From CAVUEG01 sp963740525 (GTDB taxonomy: Bacteria; Actinomycetota; Actinomycetes; Propionibacteriales; Nocardioidaceae), in the NCBI GenBank assembly GCA_963740525.1, contig CAVUEG010000011.1:1-64000 (forward strand): a stretch of DNA of 64,000 nucleotides. The letters are read 5' to 3'. Below the pieces are notes generated by a model. It searched no databases, had not been told where the DNA came from, and worked only from the letters and a program-made list of their open reading frames with translations. Shown here piece by piece: positions 18,359 through 26,242 of the stretch. A program made the translations under genes and the position numbers. The first letter of the stretch is position 1, and every line of letters starts with the position of its first letter.

Positions 18359-19471
18359 TCAGCGCTTCTTGCCGCCCTTGCCCTTCCCCTTGCCCTTGGT
18401 GCTCAGCGCGGCAGCGCCGGGCGAGGCGGTGGCGGCCTGGGCGTCGACGATGCCGTGACCGTACGACGTCGTGAACGCGCCGGTGCCGACCCCCGGGGTG
18501 CGGGCGGTGTCGATCAGCGCGGACCTGACGTTGTCGAGCGTGCGCCCCTGGGCGAACAGCAACGCTGCCACCCCGGAAACGTGCGGCGTGGCCATCGACG
18601 TACCCGCGTAGTAGTCGTAGTCGGACTGGCCGCACACCGCGGAACCGGTGCCCTGCGGCACGGTGGAGACGATGTCGTCCTCACAGAAGAGGAGTCCGGC
18701 GCCACCGGGAGCGGCGACCGCCATCATGTCCGGCTTCACCGCGCCGTTGCTGAACCAGGAAGGGGTCTCCTCGCGGGTCGTCGAGGTGACGCAGAGCGCG
18801 TGGGGCTCGAAGGCGGGGGTGTCGCAGACGGGGAACGACTCGTTGCCCGCGGCAGCCACCACGAGCACGCCCTTCGAGTCGGCGTACGCGATCGCGTCGG
18901 TGACCGAGGACTCGACGCCGGTGATCGTGAGCGCCTGGACTCCGGGGAGGGCGCCGATGCTCAGGTTGACCACCTTGGCTCCGTGGTCGGCCGCGTAGCG
19001 GATGCCCGCAGCGATGTCCTCGAAGGAGCCGCTGCCGTCCTCGAGCGCCTTGATCGGCATCACCTTGGCGCCGGGGGCCACCCCGGCCACGCCGATCCCG
19101 TTGTTGGCCACCGCGGCGATCGTGCCGCTCACGTGAGTGCCGTGCTCGTCGGCCTCCTGGCCGATGCCGTCGGGGCCCTTCCAGTTGCCGTTGCCGCACG
19201 GGTTCGGGCCACAGTCGATGAAGGTGGCACCCGGGACCAGGTTGGCCTTCAGGTCCGGATGGGTCAGGTCGACTCCGCTGTCGACCACCGCGACGACGAC
19301 GCCGGTGCCGGTCGTGGCGGCCCAGGCCTGCTCGGCGTGGATCTGGTCGAGACCCCACTCCTGCGGGCGGAGCGGGTCGTTGGTCGTGGCGGCGGCGGGG
19401 GAGGCGAGCAGGCCGACGGCGAGCGTCAGGCCGCCCATCGCGCCGAGGACGGACTTCTTGGTCAGACTCAT
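18359..19471 (-). CDS. secreted subtilisin-like S8 serine peptidase
   Basis: Exported protease of 370 residues. A signal peptide is clear (MSLTKKSVLGAMGGLTLAVG, cleavage near residues 27-29). The catalytic triad is Asp64 (VVDSGVD), His110 (HGTHVSGT) and Ser292 (GTSMATPH), with the oxyanion Asn in AAGNES. Several Cys (87, 92, 216, 227, 263, 280) could form disulfides. The C-terminus ends in a GKGKGKGGKK basic tail rather than a membrane anchor, so it is not a mycosin. It lacks a long propeptide, resembling short actinobacterial subtilases. It is divergent from the class II DAHP synthase. Confidence 0.88.
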   Translation of the reverse strand: MSLTKKSVLGAMGGLTLAVGLLASPAAATTNDPLRPQEWGLDQIHAEQAWAATTGTGVVVAVVDSGVDLTHPDLKANLVPGATFIDCGPNPCGNGNWKGPDGIGQEADEHGTHVSGTIAAVANNGIGVAGVAPGAKVMPIKALEDGSGSFEDIAAGIRYAADHGAKVVNLSIGALPGVQALTITGVESSVTDAIAYADSKGVLVVAAAGNESFPVCDTPAFEPHALCVTSTTREETPSWFSNGAVKPDMMAVAAPGGAGLLFCEDDIVSTVPQGTGSAVCGQSDYDYYAGTSMATPHVSGVAALLFAQGRTLDNVRSALIDTARTPGVGTGAFTTSYGHGIVDAQAATASPGAAALSTKGKGKGKGGKKR

Positions 19472-19528
19472 GGAGGACCTTCCGAGGAGGGGTGGTTCGA
19501 TACCTCGTCAACGGCCGGCACAGGAAAA

Positions 19529-19569
19529 GGTGACGCGCGTAGGAGGTCAGTGCCCTCGTGCGCGTCACC
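19529..19569. promoter_or_regulatory. 10-bp inverted repeat in the aroG/subtilisin intergenic region
   Basis: GGTGACGCGC (19529-19538) and GCGCGTCACC (19560-19569) are perfect reverse complements separated by 21 bases. They lie between the divergent subtilisin and DAHP synthase genes, 42 bases before the aroG start. The position, upstream of the apparent aroG -10 box, fits an operator or a stem in a subtilisin 5' region; no U-run follows, so a terminator is unlikely. Confidence 0.45.
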
Positions 19570-19597
19570 GCCCGCGCGCGGCACCGGTACGGCGACG

Positions 19598-19603
19598 TAG
19601 GCT
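19598..19603 (+). promoter_or_regulatory. -10 element for leaderless aroG transcription
   Basis: TAGGCT at 19598-19603 is followed after seven bases by the GTG start of aroG, and no ribosome-binding site is present. This spacing is what leaderless transcripts show in actinobacteria. A convincing -35 hexamer is not visible. Confidence 0.45.
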
Positions 19604-19610
19604 GGGCCGA

Positions 19611-20951
19611 GTGACAGCGCAGATTCCCGACCTCGCCAGCCTGCACGCCCTGGGGGCGGCTCAGCAGCCGACGTACCCGGACTCCGCCGCGGTGGATGCG
19701 GCCGTCGCGAGGCTTCGCACGGTCCCGCCCCTGGTGTTCGCCGGCGAGTGCGACGACCTCTTGGAGAAGCTGGCCGCGGTCGGCCGGGGCGAGGCCTTCC
19801 TGCTGCAGGGTGGCGACTGCGCCGAGACCTTCGAGGGCGTCACCGCCGACAACGTCCGCAACAAGCTGCGCGTGCTGCTGCAGATGGCCGTCGTGCTGAC
19901 CTACGCCGCGTCGGTTCCAGTTGTCAAGCTCGGGCGACTCGCGGGGCAGTACGCGAAGCCGCGCTCCTCGGACCTCGAGACCCGGCACGGGGTCACGCTC
20001 CCGGCCTACCGCGGCGACGCCGTCAACGGCTTCGACTTCACCGAGTCGTCGCGGATCCCCGACCCCCAGCGGCTGGTCGACGTGTACAACTCGTCCGCGG
20101 CCACGCTCAACCTGGTCCGCGCGTTCGTGACCGGTGGCTACGCCGACCTGCGCCAGGTGCACACCTGGAACACCGACTTCGTCCGCGACTCCCCGGTCGG
20201 GAAGCGCTACGAGAAGCTCGGCAAGGAGATCGACAAGGCGCTGACCTTCATGCAGGCCATCGGTGCCGACCCCGACGAGTTCCACCGGGTCGACTTCCAC
20301 TCGAGCCACGAGGCGCTCGTGCTCGAGTACGAGCACGCGATGACGAGGATCGACTCCCGCACCCAGCTGCCGTACGACGTCTCCGCGCACTTCCTGTGGA
20401 TCGGGGAGCGGACCCGGCAGATCGACGGCGCACACGTCGAGCTGCTGCGCCACATCCAGAACCCGATCGGTGTGAAGCTCGGCCCGAGCACCTCCGCCGA
20501 CGACGCGCTGGCCCTGGCCTGGAAGCTCAACCCCGACAACGTGCCGGGCCGGCTCACCTTCATCACCCGCTTCGGCGCCGGCAAGATCCGCGACGCGCTG
20601 CCGCCCCTGCTGGAGAAGGTGCACGCCTCCGGGATCAACGTCGCCTGGGTCTGCGACCCCATGCACGGCAACACGTTCGAGGCGTCGTCGGGCTACAAGA
20701 CGCGCCGCTTCGACGACGTGATCGAGGAGGTGCAGGGCTTCTTCGACGTGCACCGCGCGGTCGGCACGTGGCCCGGCGGCGTGCACGTCGAGCTGACCGG
20801 TGACGACGTCACCGAGTGCGTCGGGGGAGGCGAGGAGCTCGACGAGGCCGGCCTGTCCGGTCGCTACGAGTCGGTCTGCGACCCGCGGCTGAACCGCGTC
20901 CAGTCCCTCGAGCTGGCGTTCCTCGTGGCCGCGATGCTGAGCAAGGCATGA
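19611..20951 (+). CDS. aroG: class II 3-deoxy-D-arabino-heptulosonate 7-phosphate synthase
   Basis: First enzyme of the shikimate pathway, condensing phosphoenolpyruvate with erythrose 4-phosphate. The 446-residue protein is a plant/mycobacterial type II enzyme: LLQGGDCAETF (metal Cys), KLGRLAGQYAKPRSS, YRGDAVNGFDF, SAHFLWIGERTRQ, KLGPSTSADDAL and VCDPMHGNT. The start GTG at 19611 matches the N-terminus of orthologues. The position equals Rv2178c. The gene overlaps the threonine aldolase start (ATGA). A second, unrelated DAHP synthase lies 2 kb downstream on the other strand, so entry to aromatic synthesis is probably split between differently regulated isoenzymes. Confidence 0.93.
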   Translation: MTAQIPDLASLHALGAAQQPTYPDSAAVDAAVARLRTVPPLVFAGECDDLLEKLAAVGRGEAFLLQGGDCAETFEGVTADNVRNKLRVLLQMAVVLTYAASVPVVKLGRLAGQYAKPRSSDLETRHGVTLPAYRGDAVNGFDFTESSRIPDPQRLVDVYNSSAATLNLVRAFVTGGYADLRQVHTWNTDFVRDSPVGKRYEKLGKEIDKALTFMQAIGADPDEFHRVDFHSSHEALVLEYEHAMTRIDSRTQLPYDVSAHFLWIGERTRQIDGAHVELLRHIQNPIGVKLGPSTSADDALALAWKLNPDNVPGRLTFITRFGAGKIRDALPPLLEKVHASGINVAWVCDPMHGNTFEASSGYKTRRFDDVIEEVQGFFDVHRAVGTWPGGVHVELTGDDVTECVGGGEELDEAGLSGRYESVCDPRLNRVQSLELAFLVAAMLSKA

Positions 20952-21976
20952 CGTCGCCGATCGACCTCCGCAGCGACACCGTCACACGTCCCTCCGAGGA
21001 GATGCGGACGGCGATGGCACGGGCCGACGTGGGCGACGATGTCTACTCCGAGGACCCGACGGTCGTCCGCCTCGAGGAACGCGTCGCCGAGATGTTCGGC
21101 CACGAGGCCGCCTTGTTCACCCCGACCGGTTCGATGGCCAACGTGCTCGCCGTGCGCTCGCTCGTCGGCCCCGGCGAAGAGGTGCTCTGCGAGTCGTCGG
21201 CGCACATCGCTCGCGCCGAGCTCGGTGCGCACGCGGCGTACACCGGTGTGACGATGCGCACCTGGACTGCGCCGCGCGGCGCCATCGACCTGGCCGCCAT
21301 CGAGGCGATGTTCGCGCCCGACATGGGCCCGTTCTTCGTGCCGACCAAGGCGCTCTCGATCGAGAACACCCACAACTTCGCCGGCGGTGCCGTCCAGCCG
21401 ATCGAGACGATCGAGCGCCTGCGCGCCTTCGCCGACGACCGCGGCGTCTCGGTGCATCTCGACGGTGCCCGGATCTGGAACGCCCACGTCGCCACCGGCG
21501 TCCCTCTCGCGAGGTACGGCGCGGCCGCGCACGTGCTGGCGGTCTGCCTCAGCAAGGGACTCGGTGCGCCGGTCGGGTCACTGCTGGTGGGCAGCCGGGA
21601 GACCGTGACAGAGGCCCGGGTCTGGCGCAAGCGGATGGGCGGCGGGATGCGGCAGATCGGCATCCTCGCAGCGGCCGGCCTGTACGCGCTCGACCACCAC
21701 GTGGAGCGGCTCGCCGACGACCACGTCCACGCGCGGCTCCTCGCCGAGGCCTGCGGCGCCGATCCGGCCGCGGTCGACACCAACATCGTGGTCGTCGACG
21801 TACCGGATGCCGCCGCTGCAGTGGCCGCTGCTCGGGAGCACGACGTGCTCGTCAGCGCGGTCGGCCCGCGTGCCCTGCGGATGGTCACCCACCTCGACAT
21901 CTCACTCGCCCAGGCGGAGACCGCGGCCGGAGTCCTGGCCAAGGTGCTCGCCGAACATGGAGGACAGACCCGATGA
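20948..21976 (+). CDS. ltaE: threonine aldolase family PLP enzyme
   Basis: Fold-type I PLP enzyme of 342 residues that splits L-threonine or allo-threonine to glycine and acetaldehyde. It opens IDLRSDTVTRPSEEMRTAM and DVGDDVYSEDPTV, both strongly typical. VHLDGARIWNAHVATG carries the PLP-binding Asp, and CLSKGLGAPVGS contains the Schiff-base Lys near residue 201. It overlaps aroG at its start and the next small gene at its stop, so it is translated as part of the aroG transcript. A beta-eliminating lyase of the same family is the alternative. Confidence 0.88.
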   Translation: MTSPIDLRSDTVTRPSEEMRTAMARADVGDDVYSEDPTVVRLEERVAEMFGHEAALFTPTGSMANVLAVRSLVGPGEEVLCESSAHIARAELGAHAAYTGVTMRTWTAPRGAIDLAAIEAMFAPDMGPFFVPTKALSIENTHNFAGGAVQPIETIERLRAFADDRGVSVHLDGARIWNAHVATGVPLARYGAAAHVLAVCLSKGLGAPVGSLLVGSRETVTEARVWRKRMGGGMRQIGILAAAGLYALDHHVERLADDHVHARLLAEACGADPAAVDTNIVVVDVPDAAAAVAAAREHDVLVSAVGPRALRMVTHLDISLAQAETAAGVLAKVLAEHGGQTR

Positions 21977-22428
21977 GCTCATGGCGCGACGAGACCAGCC
22001 CGGCGGTGCAGGGAGATCTCGATGACCTGCTCGACGCTGCGATCCGTGCCGCCCAGGAGCTGCTCGACTCGGCGGGGGAGTTCTACCCGTTCGCGGTCGC
22101 GCTCGAAGGAGCCGGAGAGACCCGGGTGCTGGCCGCCGAGGTGCCCACCGGTCCGCGCGAGGTGGCCGACCCGTCCGCGGTGCTCGACCTGTGCTGGGAC
22201 GGCCTGCGCGCGGAGTCGGGCGAGCTGAGGGCCGCGGCCGTGGCCAGCAACGTCGGTGGTCCGGACGGCGACGCGATCGCGGTCGCCCTCGAGCACCGCG
22301 AAGGCCCGGCGATCGAGGTCTTCCTGCCGTACGCCGTGCAGCCGAAGGTCGGGGGCAAGAAGCCTCCCCAGAAGCTCTTGTACGGCGACCTCCAGGCGAT
22401 CCCGGGTCAGCAGCGGGTCTGGGTCTGA
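21973..22428 (+). CDS. hypothetical protein
   Basis: A 151-residue cytoplasmic-looking protein that I do not recognise. It has an acidic N-terminal helix (DLDDLLDAAIRAAQELLDSAGEFYPFAVALE), a central beta-rich part and a C-terminus with AIEVFLPYAVQPKVGGKK and QAIPGQQRVWV. No membrane segment or signal peptide is present. It is coupled to ltaE by ATGA and so is likely expressed with aroG and ltaE. Codon use (GC at third positions) is that of a real gene. Confidence 0.6.
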   Translation: MSSWRDETSPAVQGDLDDLLDAAIRAAQELLDSAGEFYPFAVALEGAGETRVLAAEVPTGPREVADPSAVLDLCWDGLRAESGELRAAAVASNVGGPDGDAIAVALEHREGPAIEVFLPYAVQPKVGGKKPPQKLLYGDLQAIPGQQRVWV

Positions 22429-22440
22429 CCCTTCCGGGTT

Positions 22441-22460
22441 ACCCGGCGGCGAAGCCGGGT
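22441..22460 (+). terminator. small GC hairpin between two hypothetical genes
   Basis: ACCCGGC (22441-22447) and GCCGGGT (22454-22460) form a perfect seven-pair stem with a six-base loop, 12 bases after the preceding stop and 11 bases before the next ATG. There is no U-run. It may be a weak or factor-assisted terminator, or an RNA stem controlling the next gene. Confidence 0.4.
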
Positions 22461-22471
22461 ACCGGGACGGC

Positions 22472-22957
22472 ATGAACGACACCCGCCTGCTGGCCACCTA
22501 CCTGAACAACCACCTGACCGGCGCCAACGCCGGCGTCGCGCTGTTCCACCGTGCCGCCTCGCAGCATGAGGGCACCGACCTCGGGCACGAGCTCGCGGCG
22601 CTCGCCGACGAGGTCGAGTCCGACAGGGCCTCGCTCAGGCGGATCATGGACGACCTCGGGATCACCGAGAACCTCCCGATGACGATGTCCGGCAAGCTCG
22701 CCGAGCTGCTGGGACGGTTCAAGCCGAACGGCTACGTCGTACGCCGCTCGCCGCTGTCGGACGTGATCGAGCTCGAGGCGCTGCGGGATGCCGTGGCCGC
22801 GAAGAGCTCTGGCTGGCAGGTCCTGCGGGCGGTGGCGGGCAACGACCCCCGGATCGACCGCGAGGAGATCGAGCGGCTGATCGACCGGGCCGCCGCCCAG
22901 GCCGAGGAGCTCCACCGGATGCACCTACAGGTGACCGCGGAGCAGCTGACCGGGTGA
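22472..22957 (+). CDS. hypothetical helical protein
   Basis: A 161-residue protein, almost wholly alpha-helical by composition. Conserved-looking features are a His/Glu pattern (LFHRAASQHEGTDLGHELAALADEVESDRASL) and IDREEIERLIDRAAAQAEELHRMHLQ near the end. The pattern of two long paired helices with His and Glu resembles ferritin-like or hemerythrin-like four-helix bundles seen in many actinobacterial unknowns, but I cannot assign a family. The start ATG at 22472 follows a short hairpin. It is convergent with the class I DAHP synthase, 12 bases apart. Confidence 0.55.
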   Translation: MNDTRLLATYLNNHLTGANAGVALFHRAASQHEGTDLGHELAALADEVESDRASLRRIMDDLGITENLPMTMSGKLAELLGRFKPNGYVVRRSPLSDVIELEALRDAVAAKSSGWQVLRAVAGNDPRIDREEIERLIDRAAAQAEELHRMHLQVTAEQLTG

Positions 22958-22969
22958 CCCACCCCGGGG

Positions 22970-24031
22970 TCAGGCGCCGAGCGCGACGACCTTTCGGGCC
23001 AGGGCGCTGGCGTCGACCCGGCCGACCATCGACGGCAGCTGCCGCACGGCCTGCGCGAGTGCCCGTAGGTCGCTGCCGAGCAAGGCCTGCGGTCCGTCGC
23101 ACAGTGCTGTCTCGGGATCGGGGTGCACGTCGACGATGACGCCATCGGCGCCGACGGCGATCGCCGCCCGCGACAGGGGGACCACGAGGTCCTTGCGCCC
23201 CGCCGCATGGGACGGGTCGACGATGATCGGCAGGTGGGAGGTCGCCTGGACGACCGGGACAGCGGAGATGTCGAGGGTGTTTCGGGTGGCCGGCTCGAAG
23301 GTGCGGATCCCGCGCTCGCAGAGAACCACGTCGAGGTTGCCGCGCTGGGCGATGTACTCCGCGGCCATCAGCCACTCCTCGATGGTCGCGGTCATCCCGC
23401 GCTTGAGCAGCACCGGCTTGCCGGACTCACCGACAGCCTGGAGCAGGCCGAAGTTGGCCATGTTGCGGGTGCCGACCTGCAGCATGTCGGCGTGCTCCGC
23501 GACGACGGTCACGTCGCGGGCGTCGACGACCTCGGTGACGATCGGGAGCCCCGTACTCTCCCGCACCGTGGCCAGGATCTCGAGGCCGGCGACGCCGAGC
23601 CCCTGGAAGGCGTACGGCGAGGTCCGCGGCTTGAAGGCGCCACCGCGCAGGAGAGTCGCCCCTGCCGCCTTCGCCATCTCCGCGGCCTCGAGCGTCTGCT
23701 GCGCCGACTCGACGGCGCAGGGCCCGGCGATGAACGTGAAGCTGTCCGGGCCGATCGGCACCTGGATGTCGCGGCCGACCCAGACGGTGCTCCGGCCGGC
23801 GTGGTGCTGACGGCTGACCAGCTTGTAGGGATCGGAGATCCGGTGCACGTCCCCGACCCCGGGGAGGCCGCGCAGGTTCAGGTGGTGGAAGGAGTCGATG
23901 TCGCCGACCAGCCCGATGATCGTGCGGACCACGCCCTTGCTGACGAAGGCCTCACCGCCGACGCTCTCGACGCGCTCGACGACGTGTGACACCTCGGCCT
24001 CGGTGGCCTCGGGCTTCATGACGATGACCAT
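22970..24031 (-). CDS. aroF: class I (beta) 3-deoxy-7-phosphoheptulonate synthase with N-terminal ACT-like domain
   Basis: Second DAHP synthase, 353 residues. Residues 1-70 (MVIVMKPEATEAEVSHVVERV through GIVGDIDS-type strands) form the ferredoxin-like regulatory domain found in Thermotoga-type AroF. The catalytic barrel carries FIAGPCAVES, LLRGGAFKPRTSPYAFQG, EVVDARDV, LLKRGMTATIEEW and VDPSHAAGRKDLV, with metal-binding Cys, His, Glu and Asp in place. The ATG at 24031 has GAGAGGAAC as ribosome site. Upstream lie a leader peptide and a terminator-like hairpin, so attenuation by aromatic amino acids is expected in addition to feedback through the N-domain. Confidence 0.9.
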   Translation of the reverse strand: MVIVMKPEATEAEVSHVVERVESVGGEAFVSKGVVRTIIGLVGDIDSFHHLNLRGLPGVGDVHRISDPYKLVSRQHHAGRSTVWVGRDIQVPIGPDSFTFIAGPCAVESAQQTLEAAEMAKAAGATLLRGGAFKPRTSPYAFQGLGVAGLEILATVRESTGLPIVTEVVDARDVTVVAEHADMLQVGTRNMANFGLLQAVGESGKPVLLKRGMTATIEEWLMAAEYIAQRGNLDVVLCERGIRTFEPATRNTLDISAVPVVQATSHLPIIVDPSHAAGRKDLVVPLSRAAIAVGADGVIVDVHPDPETALCDGPQALLGSDLRALAQAVRQLPSMVGRVDASALARKVVALGA

Positions 24032-24100
24032 GGTTGTTCCTCTCTGGTCGGGCCCCTCGCGGGGAGGGGTCCCGATGGCGACCACCGCGGGACGGAAACG

Positions 24101-24132
24101 AAAAACGCCCCTGGGCTGTGGCCTGGGGCGTT
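24101..24132 (-). terminator. attenuator terminator upstream of aroF
   Basis: On the minus strand AACGCCCC (24132-24125) pairs with GGGGCGTT (24111-24104), extended by GG/CC inside, and is followed directly by a run reading UUUUUCG. This is a Rho-independent terminator placed between the leader peptide stop (24151) and the aroF start (24031), where only a regulatory role makes sense. Upstream segments rich in GGGG/CCCC in the leader could form a competing stem; I have not computed the folding. Confidence 0.78.
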
Positions 24133-24150
24133 GGACGGAGCGGGCGTGGC

Positions 24151-24216
24151 CTAGTCGACCAGCCGCTGGGGTGCCCCCGGCGGAAAGCCAAAGAAATACG
24201 TCCACGTGGTCTGCAT
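24151..24216 (-). CDS. aromatic-amino-acid leader peptide of aroF
   Basis: A 21-codon frame on the minus strand starts with ATG at 24216 and ends with TAG at 24153-24151. It reads MQTTWTYFFGFPPGAPQRLV plus a final Asp. One Trp, one Tyr and three Phe codons lie within seven codons, the pattern of a ribosome-stalling leader peptide. The terminator hairpin follows 19 bases after the stop and aroF 120 bases after it. A TATTGT box (24228-24223) sits six bases before the ATG, suggesting a leaderless mRNA. In Corynebacterium an attenuator with a Phe-containing leader is known for aroF; a matching mechanism here is inference. Confidence 0.75.
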   Translation of the reverse strand: MQTTWTYFFGFPPGAPQRLVD

Positions 24217-24301
24217 GCGATGACAATAACCCCGGTCGACCAGCCGGTGGACAGGATTTCCACGATGCGGACGGTGGGCGGGTCGGCCCGCGGCGGCGGG
24301 C

Positions 24302-25195
24302 TCAGACGGCGATGTGTGGGACCTCGGTCTCGATCCGGCGCCGGGGGAGCAGCTCGACGATCAGCATCGCGGCGAGCACCATCAGGCCGCCCAGCAGCAT
24401 GCGGCCGGTCAGCAGCTCGCCACCGAGGAGCACCGCGAAGAACGCCGCGAAGACGGGTTCCATGCTCATGATGATGGCGCTGCGCGTGGGTGGCAGGTGC
24501 GCCTGGGCCCAGGTCTGGCCGGCCAGCGCGAGGGCGCCGGCGAAGACCGCCATGTAGACCACCGAGAGCCAGTCGCGGCCGGTGCTCGGGAGCACGATGC
24601 CGTCGTGGATCGTCGCGAGGAAGCAGATCGCCGTGATCGTCATGATCTGCAGGATCGACATGCCCATCGCCTCCTTCGCCGAGGACCAGGCGCCCAGTCC
24701 GACGATGTGGAGCGCGTAGAGGATCGCCGCGACCAGCGTGATCGCCTCGCCGTACCCGACGCTGAAGCCCTCGAGGGTGAGCACACCGAGACCTGCGGCT
24801 GCCAGCGCGACGGCTGCCCAGGTCATCGGGCTGATCCTCAGGTGAAGGAGCAGGGCCGCCAGGAGTGGCGTGGCGACCACGTACATCCCGGTGATGAAGC
24901 CGGAGACGCTCGCGGGCGTGTGCGCGAGCCCGGCGGTCTGCAGGATCTGCGCGACGCCGTACAGCCCTCCCAGCACCACGGCCCGACGACGACTCTCGCG
25001 GGAGAGCCGACCCAACGCCTTCGGGGCGAGGAGCAGCAGGGTGACCGAGGCGATGGCGAAGCGGACGGCCAGGAAGTCCAGGACCGGAACCCGGTCGAGG
25101 AGGTCCTTGATCAGGTAGAAGGTCGAGCCCCAGCAGGCCGTCATCGACAGCAGGGCAAGGCTCGCGAGCAGGGTGCTCCGGTTCCCCCGGCTCAT
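24302..25195 (-). CDS. EamA/DMT-family transporter
   Basis: Polytopic membrane protein of 297 residues with ten hydrophobic helices arranged as two EamA repeats. The first begins LLSMTACWGSTFYLIKDLL (the WG-S-F motif of drug/metabolite transporters); the second contains ALALAGQTWAQAHLPPTRSAIIMSMEPVFAAFFAVLLGGE, the signature loop of the C-terminal repeat. Such proteins export metabolites including aromatic amino acids. Its position directly upstream of the aroF leader makes that attractive, but the substrate is not shown. The ATG overlaps the stop of endonuclease IV (ATGA). Confidence 0.87.
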   Translation of the reverse strand: MSRGNRSTLLASLALLSMTACWGSTFYLIKDLLDRVPVLDFLAVRFAIASVTLLLLAPKALGRLSRESRRRAVVLGGLYGVAQILQTAGLAHTPASVSGFITGMYVVATPLLAALLLHLRISPMTWAAVALAAAGLGVLTLEGFSVGYGEAITLVAAILYALHIVGLGAWSSAKEAMGMSILQIMTITAICFLATIHDGIVLPSTGRDWLSVVYMAVFAGALALAGQTWAQAHLPPTRSAIIMSMEPVFAAFFAVLLGGELLTGRMLLGGLMVLAAMLIVELLPRRRIETEVPHIAV

Positions 25196-26091
25196 GCGTC
25201 CCGCAGCTGTTGGAGTCTGCGGACCTGGTCGTCGCCTGGCTTCCCGGGATCGCCCGAGCCCGGTGTCTCCAGGATGAGGGGTACCCCGGCGGTGGCGGGG
25301 TGGGCCAGGAGCTCCTCGAATGCGCCGAGGCCGATCTGCCCCTCACCGATGCGCTCATGGCGGTCCCGGAACGAGCCGCGGGGGTCCTGGGAGTCGTTCG
25401 CGTGGACCAGCCGGAGCCGTCCGGGGCCGCCGATCTCGACCAAACGGTCGACGGTGGCCGTGGTGCCGCCGGGCTCGTCGAGCGGTGCGCCGGCGGCGTA
25501 CACGTGACAGGTGTCGAGGCAGACGCCGACCCGGGGGTGCCCGTCCAGCGCGGCCAGGTAGGGCTCGAGGTCGTCGACGCCGGCGCACAGGGACCGGCCC
25601 TGGCCGGCCGTCGGCTCCAGCAGCAGCGACGGTGAGTCGTCGTCGAGGGTGTCGAGCAGCGGGAGCAGCCCTTCGCGGACCTGACGCATGGCCGCGTCGA
25701 GAGCTCCGGCGTCGACGCAGGAGCCGGTGTGCACGACGACGCCGTCAGCGCCCAGCTCGACGGCGCGGCGCAGGTTGTGAGCGACGCTGGCCACCGACTT
25801 CTCGTACGTCGCCGGCGTCGGACTGCCAAGATTGACGAGGTAGGGCGCATGCACGAACACCGGCATCTCGCGAGCGGCGCAGGCGTCTCGGAAGGCCCGG
25901 TCCGTCGCCGGGTCGCCCGCCGAGTGAGCCCAGCCGCGAGGGTTGCCGGCGAAGATCTGGATCGCCTCGGCGCCGAGGGAGTCCGCCGTGGCGAGTGCTC
26001 CGTCGACCAGCCCCTTGCCGACCTTCACATGGGTGCCGACCGGTCGGTCGCGGCACACAGGTGCGGAGGTCGTCGTACGAGGGGAGGGCAC
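25192..26091 (-). CDS. nfo: deoxyribonuclease IV (AP endonuclease IV)
   Basis: Zinc-dependent base-excision-repair nuclease cutting 5' of abasic sites. Motifs include GTHVKVGKGLVDG, IQIFAGNPRGW, FVHAPYLVNLGSP, GVVVHTGS, LLEPTAGQG, VGVCLDTCHVYAAG, LVHANDSQDPRGSFRDRHERIGEGQIG and LILETPG, covering all His, Asp and Glu zinc ligands. From the GTG at 26091 the protein has 299 residues; the homologous part starts about 22 residues in, so a later GTG (V12) is also possible. It is coupled to the EamA transporter gene. A 32-bp repeat lies just upstream. Confidence 0.9.
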   Translation of the reverse strand: MPSPRTTTSAPVCRDRPVGTHVKVGKGLVDGALATADSLGAEAIQIFAGNPRGWAHSAGDPATDRAFRDACAAREMPVFVHAPYLVNLGSPTPATYEKSVASVAHNLRRAVELGADGVVVHTGSCVDAGALDAAMRQVREGLLPLLDTLDDDSPSLLLEPTAGQGRSLCAGVDDLEPYLAALDGHPRVGVCLDTCHVYAAGAPLDEPGGTTATVDRLVEIGGPGRLRLVHANDSQDPRGSFRDRHERIGEGQIGLGAFEELLAHPATAGVPLILETPGSGDPGKPGDDQVRRLQQLRDA

Positions 26092-26150
26092 GTTCGCAGC
26101 GTATCGACGGGCATGGCCAGGTGGCGGCGGCGGGTGTCGACGAGCTCGCG

Positions 26151-26239
26151 GGGGCAAGACGCGCCGCGTCGGTGGGGTTTGGGGGGCAAGATGCGCCGCG
26201 TCGGTGGGGTTTGGGGGGCAAGATGCGCCGCGTCGGCGG
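26151..26239. repeat. 32-bp intergenic tandem repeat, 2.8 copies
   Basis: Units start at 26151, 26183 and 26215 (the last partial). Units 1 and 2 differ at one base (GACGCG versus GATGCG). Each unit contains GACGCGCCGCGTC or GATGCGCCGCGTC, a six-base inverted repeat around one base, followed by GGTGGGGTTTGGGG. The array occupies the 3' flank of the kinase gene and the 5' flank of nfo, both on the minus strand. Confidence 0.88.
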
Positions 26240-26242
26240 GGG

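Noticed and set aside
18209..19600. Plus-strand frame opposite the subtilisin gene
   Set aside because: Low-complexity Gly/Arg/Val translation; the minus strand carries an intact catalytic triad and signal peptide.
18681..20786. 701-codon minus-strand frame across aroG
   Set aside because: Its translation is a shadow of aroG followed by an out-of-frame reading of the subtilisin gene.
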